The notes under the pieces were generated by a model. The model searched no databases, was not told the origin of the DNA, and was given only the letters and a program-made list of their open reading frames with translations. This document shows positions 57,127 through 64,000 of a stretch of 64,000 bases of DNA, in pieces. The stretch lies in assembly GCA_036924285.1 (NCBI GenBank), contig JAYKYS010000004.1, positions 14,850,001 through 14,914,000 of the forward strand, written 5' to 3'. The DNA is from Asterella californica (taxonomy: Eukaryota > Streptophyta > Marchantiopsida > Marchantiales > Aytoniaceae). Made by a program: the position numbers and the translations under genes. Position 1 is the first letter of the stretch; the number at the start of each line of letters is the position of its first letter.

Positions 57127-58965
57127 TGCAGAAAATAGCATTACCATTTGTTCCTTTCTAACCTAGCGGTATACTAAGGGGTGTCAAAGTTACTAGAGAA
57201 ATATTCTTCAACGGCGAAAAGAAAAAAAGCCATAATATAACAGTAGTTAATTTTGTATCAAAACGTGACTGAGTTTAGGTCGTGCTTGTGACTTGACACC
57301 ACAATCTCTTCATCGGATTTCTTTTAGTTCTGACACTCATGTTAATTACTCAGCACAGTAGATATTCCAGTACAAAAAAGAAGGCAAAATGAGTGAATAG
57401 CCGTTAAGAAAACACCCGCCAAGGTCTGGCTGAAGTCGTAACTCTCTCCCACAGATGTATAATCTTTTAGAAATGTTTCTAGCTTTGACATCCTCTACTA
57501 TCACGCTCTGCATTATAGTATACTGCTGCGCATATCTGAAGCTGATGGAAGAATTTAGAAGATACTTGCAAGTGTTATCAGCTCGTAAGTATTAGCAGCC
57601 GAGTATGGAGATAATACTACAAGCGTAACCTCATGTTTTGTTTTAGGTTGCAGATGGAAATGCGAGACTAGTCTCACTTGGAAGTAGAAAGACGAATGTG
57701 ATATATAACCAATACACATACTTTGCTTGTATAATAATCGTGAACAACTTCAGTTTGGACGTCACATTGCTTGAACTTGAATTATCGTCTGAGGAATAAA
57801 ACTCTCGGAGGTAATTGGAGATTTTCCATGACGTGATCGTATGGAGATATTTTCTTACTTCCACGCAGCTATAAGTTAAGTTCTAAAATAATTGAGAAGG
57901 TAGGAGAAAATATGTTTGTGTGATTACTACCTAGAGTAGTTGAGTAGATTGAACTCTAGTACAAGGATTTTACAAAAGGGTGAAATAAGATACCTTTCAT
58001 TTTTTAAACTGTAATATCCGTACAAGTACTATGGTGACATTGTTTATGGGTTCACTTTTATAGATTAACAAAATTAAGCACATAGTACAAAATGCTTTTG
58101 ATCTCGGGGGTTCATTTAGACCTATTTTTCCATATCATATGCGAGTCAAGTCATAAATCAAATACCTTATTTTATTTTTCTGTTTAAGTATAAAAGAAGA
58201 GATATTTTTAAGTAAACAAATAACTTTTGAATTTTTCAGAATATTTTTGGCTTTAAAACTTGAAGAAAAGATATAAAAATGAGCTTTAAATTTATTTATT
58301 TATTTAATAAAAACCTTATTTTACTCTCACCTACGTTTAATGAAATTAACTAGTGAATCTCCAAGCTTTTGATAATAAAATAAATTTATCATCCAAATCA
58401 TGCAAGAATGAAAGCTGTAAAATAACAACTCAAATCAAAGATTTTCACTAGCTTTAAGAACATATGGATTAGTATTGGATGAAGAGGAAGTTTTTCTGAT
58501 TTCTAGAACAGAAAAACGAATATTCTTTATAATCCAAAGCATACTACGGAAAAAAGGAATATCTTTTTCAAAAGTTTTATACATAATATAATTAGACATA
58601 AAATTATGATATTGAAAATTATGATATTGTAAAATTACTTAATTAATTTAACTACCAATACAAACATATACCACTTGTTATTATATGTAAACTTAGCTTT
58701 AGCCAGTCAAGGTTTTCCGATGATCAAGTTATTCACTACAAATTAACTCCACATTAGTTGATAGGATGGACGAGTTTATCATTTAGCTGATCGGACATAC
58801 GAGGTTTGGAAGAAATAAAATTTCATTACTTAGAAGTGGCATGTGAAGCAAAACGTTGAAGATATTGATGAGTCCGAGAATATCAAGAATGAGTGAGCAT
58901 GGACTACCTTGTAGATCCGATATAAGCTTGTTGCGAGCCTTTTCATGCTTGATCCGGTTGTCTAG
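57127..58965. other. AT-rich stretch, no gene seen
   Basis: No frame, repeat or signal I can support. Bases 58,130-58,680 are especially A/T-rich. Confidence 0.5.
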
Positions 58966-59267
58966 TCATTTCAGCTTGATGTGAGGACTATCTAGTGGTG
59001 TCACATCCTAGCAATACTCACGTGTGAGAAAACTGCTCAAATATGTTGTCCAATGTTTCTTTAACTTGAGGAGAAGCTTCTTTTTTCTCATGCATTAGAG
59101 GCAACAAGCACCATAAGTCATTTCAGCTTGATGCGGGTACTCTCTAGTGGTGTCACATTCTAGCAATACTCACGTGTGAGAAAACTCTAAAATTGCTGCC
59201 AACTATTTCTTAAACTCGAGAGGAAACTTCTTTTTTCTAAGACATTAGAGGTAATAAGCACCCTAAG
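58966..59267. repeat. 152-bp tandem duplication
   Basis: TCATTTCAGCTTGATG begins both units (58,966 and 59,118). CTAGTGGTGTCACAT, AGCAATACTCACGTGTGAGA and CTTCTTTTTTCT recur in order. The units differ by about 15 percent by eye. Confidence 0.85.
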
Positions 59268-60197
59268 CTGATGGTCGCACAATAAGACACCAAGTACTTT
59301 AAACTTAGTCAAAATTATCAATTTTGAGTCTAGAGATTCGCACCCTAGACCTCGGGCTCCTTGTTTGTTCTTCTCATCACTATGCTATCATAAACTGATG
59401 ACATATTATCCTCATGCACATTAATAAACATGTCTACTCAATCTCCATATCTCTTGTATGATTCACGCGTGATAATAGCTAAATTGTACATGTGACACCA
59501 CTAGACGGTCCTGATGTGATGCTTACGAACTAACTACAATACAAGTTGTTACTAAACTGTGAATTGATGTAATAAAAATGTTTTTTTTCTCTCAGCTGAG
59601 AAGTGTCACAACTTTAGTTTTTGATGAGAATACGATATAGATACATCATGACGGATGAGCATTACATTCGCTTTATCCTTTAGCTTATTTGCTACCTTAA
59701 TTGCCATGGTTAGTTGTTGAGAGAAAACAATATGAAAGAACATTAGATACATAGTTCAATCAAGACAATTTTTTCCCTAGAGGACAATTTAACTTGCTTG
59801 TAAAATTAAGAATGACACATGAAAGAAGTCTATTATCCTACTAATTATTTTAGTTTCATAATCATCTCAGTGAGATTCGATACGTGTGAAAACCAAAGTG
59901 AACGCATACTCTTTCCAATATAAAACACAATAATAAAGAAAATAGGAGCATCATCATATCACTAGAGGGGGTTTTCATATATGTTAGTATGTATTACATA
60001 CATATTACACAAGAAATCAGTAGTGAATCAAAAGGAGATTAAATCGAGTATGATATAGTAGAAAAGATTGAACTTAACAGTAGTATAAACTTGAACCAAC
60101 ACGTTGTCTTTAACAACCATTCTTAATGTCAATGGTTCTGTATATACACCAAGTTCATATCTCCAACATGTGGAAGAAGTTTGAATACAATGGCTTG
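59268..60197. other. AT-rich stretch, no gene seen
   Basis: No coding frame or repeat that I can support. Confidence 0.45.
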
Positions 60198-60206
60198 CAG
60201 AATATA
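60198..60206. repeat. 9-bp target-site duplication, left
   Basis: CAGAATATA immediately precedes the miniature element and is repeated exactly at 60,579-60,587. Confidence 0.8.
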
Positions 60207-60578
60207 CAGAAATGTGCTTGATCATACCCCCAGTACCGTCCGTGAGCTTGATCATACCCCTCTTAACGTTTGGTTGCTTGATCATACCCCTGACGGATTA
60301 TTGATAGTTGAACCAGTCATCTTATCTTTTGGTTCATCATTTTAGTACTTTCAACCTCGACTAAATATCTATAATTCAAAATATTTGATATTAAGGACGC
60401 GTTAGATTATCCATATTCTCATTCCTCTAATATGTAGAGTCTCACATCTGAATAACATTACAAAATGACTGGTTTGACAGGCAATAGCTAGTCAGGGGTG
60501 TGATCAAGCCAGAAAACGTTAAGAGGGGTATGATCAAGCTCATGGAACCTATTGGGGGTATGATCAAGCAAATTTCTG
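60207..60578. mobile_element. Foldback miniature transposon, probably MULE-derived, 372 bp
   Basis: The ends are inverted repeats of about 118 bp (60,207-60,325 and 60,459-60,578) starting CAGAAATGTGCTTGATC on the left and, on the other strand, CAGAAATTTGCTTGATC on the right. Each arm contains GCTTGATCATACCCC three times at exactly 30-base spacing (60,216, 60,246, 60,276; inverted at 60,495, 60,525, 60,555; one copy has TGTGATC). The centre of about 130 bases is AT-rich and has no coding frame. Flanking 9-bp duplications are characteristic of Mutator-like elements. The duplication could be read as 9 to 11 bases because CAG is shared with the terminus. Confidence 0.85.
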
Positions 60579-60587
60579 CAGAATATA
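60579..60587. repeat. 9-bp target-site duplication, right
   Basis: CAGAATATA, identical to 60,198-60,206. Confidence 0.8.
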
Positions 60588-61325
60588 TCAACAGTTTGGC
60601 CATTAATTGTATTCACTGAGTAACAATCTCTCTTGAAACTAATTTTCTTCTGATGAAGTGTACTTGCACTTCGCTGTTATTTGTTGTAGCATGATGCAAT
60701 TGATTCTAGTCAATGCTATTGAACTCATGCTATTAGTGTATATTACTGTTGTGGTGTATTGGTTCACACATGCATCCTCCAACATCATTTTAGCCAAATG
60801 ACCTTCCATGTTGCATTACACATATCATGATATTATACTTCAAGAAGTACAAGATAATAGTTGGATGTTTTCTACACTACCAGGTGATGGTACCTCCTCA
60901 AAGCATAAAGACAAATCCAGACACTTATTTATGAATCACCGTATGATGAATCGTTTGCTCAATCAGTATGTTTAAATCTGATTAGTCCAAGAGTTTCTGA
61001 GTATATTTGAGTCAACAACAAGTTGTTCTCATGATATAGCACAAAATTCTCTTTGCTGCACTCATATGCATAAATGTGAGACACTTCATATTTTGATTGA
61101 GTTTGTTAGTAACATACGAGATATCTGATCTAGTAGTGACAGTCAAGTAACTCAACTCCCTACCAGTTCCTTGAAATTTGTAGCATCTGCAAGCTCATTA
61201 GATCAACAATAGATTGTTGTCACTCTTTAGAGACAACATTGAGAGTAGGCTCAAACTTGCACTCGTTCCTATAAAAATCTCAAAGTATATTTTTTGTACT
61301 TCTTTGAGTTGTATACAACATGCAG
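60588..61325. other. No gene seen
   Basis: AT-rich sequence without a supportable frame or repeat. Confidence 0.45.
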
Positions 61326-61437
61326 AGTGACTGGTTTTACTGTTGATAATCGATCGGAGATGTGATCAAGCAATACATCATTAAGATGAGTGTGATCAAA
61401 CTAAAAGAACTTATTGGGATTGTGATGCATGAAATGT
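61326..61437. repeat. Degenerate right half of the foldback element
   Basis: GAGTGACTGGTTTTACTG, then GATGTGATCAAGC, TTAAGATGAGTGTGATCAA and CTTATTGGGATTGTGATGCA follow the order of the right arm of 60,207-60,578 (AATGACTGGTTTGACAG, GTGTGATCAAGC, TTAAGAGGGGTATGATCAA, CCTATTGGGGGTATGATCAA). The left arm is not recognisable. This is an older copy. Confidence 0.7.
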
Positions 61438-62409
61438 TTGCCATTGTCACTATGTCACTGGAATAGTTGTACTGGATATTTCTATCAATAAAGCTGTTGG
61501 TTTATCATCATCTTTTTTAAAAGATAAAATAAAATTAGTCTAAAATATCTTAATTGTACCACCACGAGATATACAAAAAATTTACTTGACTGGCCTTATG
61601 TGCCAAAAGATGATTTTGACAATCTCAAAAACTAAGACTATTAGGGTGTAGAAGACGATTTACCGCTATGTCACCTTCGTGCATCATGTGACATCCATAG
61701 TGTGACATGAGCGGTGGAATAAGTTACGACGTGGAAAATAGTTGTACCAACAGTCAGCGATATGAAACATCTCTTGCGTAATGAAATGAAGCACCCCATG
61801 TCAGAAAGTAGAATCGAGTGTTTGTCTAAGCACATGGACTCGACGAGTGAAGAGCTTTCATAATATATGCTAGGTTGATTGCACGTTGTTTGTACCATGG
61901 ACAGAGCTGAAGACGTTGAAGAAACTTGGAGGAGTTTCATTTTCCAATAGAAGAATTCGACATTTCTTTACCCGAGGTGGTGCAAAAGCGCGTGGATGAG
62001 GCTGAAAGTGCTTTCGAGCAATGAAGACATGAAATTAGTCTACAAATACTTATAGTGGACATGCACGGTTGATCTCCCGATGAAGTTATGACTACGGCTA
62101 GTAGAAGTTGTCTGAACGAACAATTTTCATCATTTCTTGAATTTGATTATGCACTGTCTTGTCTTTGTGTTTTGTCTAGTCGTGCTTGTCAGAAGATAAA
62201 ATCACAATTCAATTATAAACTAAGATTTGTTGTTATGGCTCTACTATGCACATCCGGAAGTCACAATCAAGTGACAATGAGGAAACACGAGGTAGTGCAT
62301 CTCTGAGTTGCACTACTCGCTCATTTCATGAGTTCACTCAAGGTCAAAAAATATCGACAACATGCGCTGAGTGATCGGAGTAGGTGCGCAAGCAAAAAAT
62401 GGACAACAA
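61438..62409. other. No supportable gene
   Basis: Frames of 70-90 codons exist on both strands (61,671-61,940 minus; 62,088-62,306 plus) without recognised motifs. This could be decayed upstream sequence of the transposase that follows. Confidence 0.35.
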
Positions 62410-63333
62410 TAGTGGTATGTGAGTTGTGGACATCGAGGATATCAAGAGAAAGGACGTGTAATCGAAGTAATCACTGGAAGTCTGCATTGTTCATTTTGTG
62501 TAAGAGCTCAATCGAGTCGTCTGAACTGTCAAAAAAAGATCGTGGTGTGCAATATCAACCACTCATGTCTAGGTCATATGCACAACTGGCAAAGGCCTTA
62601 GTAGAATCATGATGGCTTGCTATAGTGTTGAGAAATCTGATGAGAATTAATCAAAAATGTGATGGTACGAGATCTTGTGGAAGAATGCCACAATTCATTT
62701 CAGTGAAGTATATGTAGATGTGATGAATGAAGGAAATTTCACGTCAATCCTTGCACGGTAGTCGAACCACATCATTTTTTTCATTCCAAGTTTTTGTTAT
62801 AAAATTGAGGCCATAGACTCGAATGCAGTTGTGGACTGGGATACATGAGACAATAGTTCATATCGTGGGATGTTGACTTTCACACAGAAGGTAGTTGCAC
62901 TAGACGCTTATCATTCAAAATGTACGAATTATCCATGTCAACTTCTTATCGCGCCAATTTTAGATGATCACAATCAAGCTATAGTGCTGAGATTTGTTGT
63001 ATCACCATGATAGTCGACGAGTACATGGATGTGACTTTTTCAATACTTGAAAGTAGCTATATACGAGATAGACAACCCTTCGACAATTTTAATTTTGATC
63101 GTCACAAAGGTTTAGAAAACGTTGTTGGTAATGTTTTTCCAAGGTCTATGTATCATGTCATACAACATGTTTTTTTTATGAAAATACACTGGATATATGG
63201 TTGTACAGAGGTATATGGCTTGAACAGGTTGGCTCTTAATCTTGATCTTTCAACCCAAATGTTTCTCTATTTACTAACTTCATGTCAATCCAACTTCGAC
63301 AACTCTATCTACTACAACCTAAATATGCTCTAG
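62410..63333 (+). pseudogene. Decayed Mutator-like (MULE/MuDR) transposase
   Basis: Three pieces in the right order but different frames. First, a zinc-binding N-terminal type (62,419-62,598): RVIEVITGSLHCSFCVRAQS, then NINHSCLGH, which fits the C-x-F-x-V-R-A...N-x-H-x-C pattern before the MULE catalytic domain. Second, the start of the DDE domain (62,888-63,008): KVVALDAYHSKCTNYPCQLL then IAPILDDHNQAIVLRFVV, with the first catalytic Asp in LDA and the usual 'LLIA..LD.N.Q' phrase. Third (63,007-63,333): FDRHKGLENVVGNVFPRSMY, the second catalytic Asp at about 63,097 in the D-R-x-x-G-L motif. Stops and frameshifts between pieces and loss of the C-x2-H motif (read HVIQH) make it non-functional. 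Terminal repeats were not found. Confidence 0.75.
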
Positions 63334-64000
63334 TGCGATATTCTCACATGTGTGACTTTCAGAACTCAACCAAACTTCATATTCATATATGTAAACCAAC
63401 CGAGTTATAATATAGCTTGTTATACACTCTTCTCTCCGAAGCATTTTAGTAAGATATAGCATGCACGCCTCAAGCAATATTCAGTTCACAACATAGCACC
63501 AATGATGACGGTATCTAGTAGCTTCGAAAATCTGAACAACGACTTTTGATTCATCGCAACTCCTTGTCCCTTTGTCACTTAGAGCTAAAATCATCCTCAC
63601 ATCTTCACAATGTTGTCTTCTATGTTTGCATGGCAGTTTCATGAGCAAACTTCTTCCCAATAGCTCAAAAAACAAAAAGATGACAATAGATATGATCAAA
63701 AATCTGAAGCCGTTAATAACAAAAACTTCTTCAAACTTTGAGACCTCAGTTCTCTCAACTCGGTCGACCAATGGTGACTAAACTTCACAGGAACTTTTAT
63801 TGGAAGCTTCACTCTTACCATGAATATTTTTCAAGTCGAAACCTCAATCCAACTCTTTGATACGGATCAAACCCCAATTTGTGCTAACTTAAGAGCTTTA
63901 TAGATCCAAGTTGGCTTGATCCAAGATTCTGAAAAACCTACTTGACCATTCAAGATACAAATTTCTAGATACTTTTCTGATAAAGCAACCTTTAACCATG
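63334..64000. other. No gene seen
   Basis: Short frames only; the sequence may include the decayed 3' part of the MULE. Confidence 0.4.

Noticed and set aside
60207..60578. Regular spacing of a 15-base motif, suggesting a CRISPR array
   Set aside because: Only three units per arm, present as two inverted arms with terminal repeats and target-site duplications; this is a transposon, and the sequence is eukaryotic.

Overview
The window looks like nuclear DNA of a land plant. Evidence: Ty3/gypsy LTR retrotransposons, a primer-binding site of the TGGCGCC type used by many plant elements, a six-exon gene with clean GT-AG introns, a Mutator-like (MULE) transposase remnant, and nonsense mutations of the kind left by decay of methylated cytosine. 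The style of the repeats suggests a bryophyte, perhaps a liverwort, but that is a weak inference. There is no bacterial operon, CRISPR array or recognisable rRNA or tRNA gene.

Layout. Bases 1-1,582 hold the 5' part of a minus-strand retrotransposon (start of gag, PBS, LTR). Bases 1,612-3,678 encode a transposon-associated coiled-coil protein broken by one in-frame stop. A relative on the plus strand (5,190-8,754) is a pseudogene with a 1,281-bp LTR inserted in its reading frame. From 6,284 to 21,751 there is a 15.5-kb block made of that LTR, the 3' half of the pseudogene, a 2.3-kb inverted repeat, a 157-bp tandem repeat, decayed gypsy pol copies and a diverged LTR. The block is repeated almost perfectly at 26,197-41,668. 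Between the copies (21,752-26,196) lies the gag, protease and reverse transcriptase/RNase H of a young minus-strand gypsy element. Its 5' LTR is the LTR of the second copy; its integrase and 3' LTR are missing. The simplest reading is that a chromatid with a solo LTR and a chromatid with the full element recombined at non-matching points.

From 41,669 on the sequence is unique flank. A TATA box at 43,635 precedes a six-exon gene (44,213-46,604) for a 324-residue membrane protein with a cysteine-containing loop; all phases agree. A less certain two-exon gene follows at 47,793-48,362. From about 48.5 kb the DNA is AT-rich and mostly without genes. It holds degenerate repeats, a family of 50-nt hairpins with 23-nt arms and 4-nt loops (55.3-56.9 kb), a 152-bp tandem duplication, a 372-bp foldback MULE-type miniature element with 9-bp target-site duplications (60,207-60,578), and a decayed MULE transposase (62.4-63.3 kb) that is a plausible relative of the enzyme that moved it.

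Apart from the two spliced genes, nearly all coding sequence here belongs to mobile elements. Every statement about family membership rests on motifs read by eye; no search was run.
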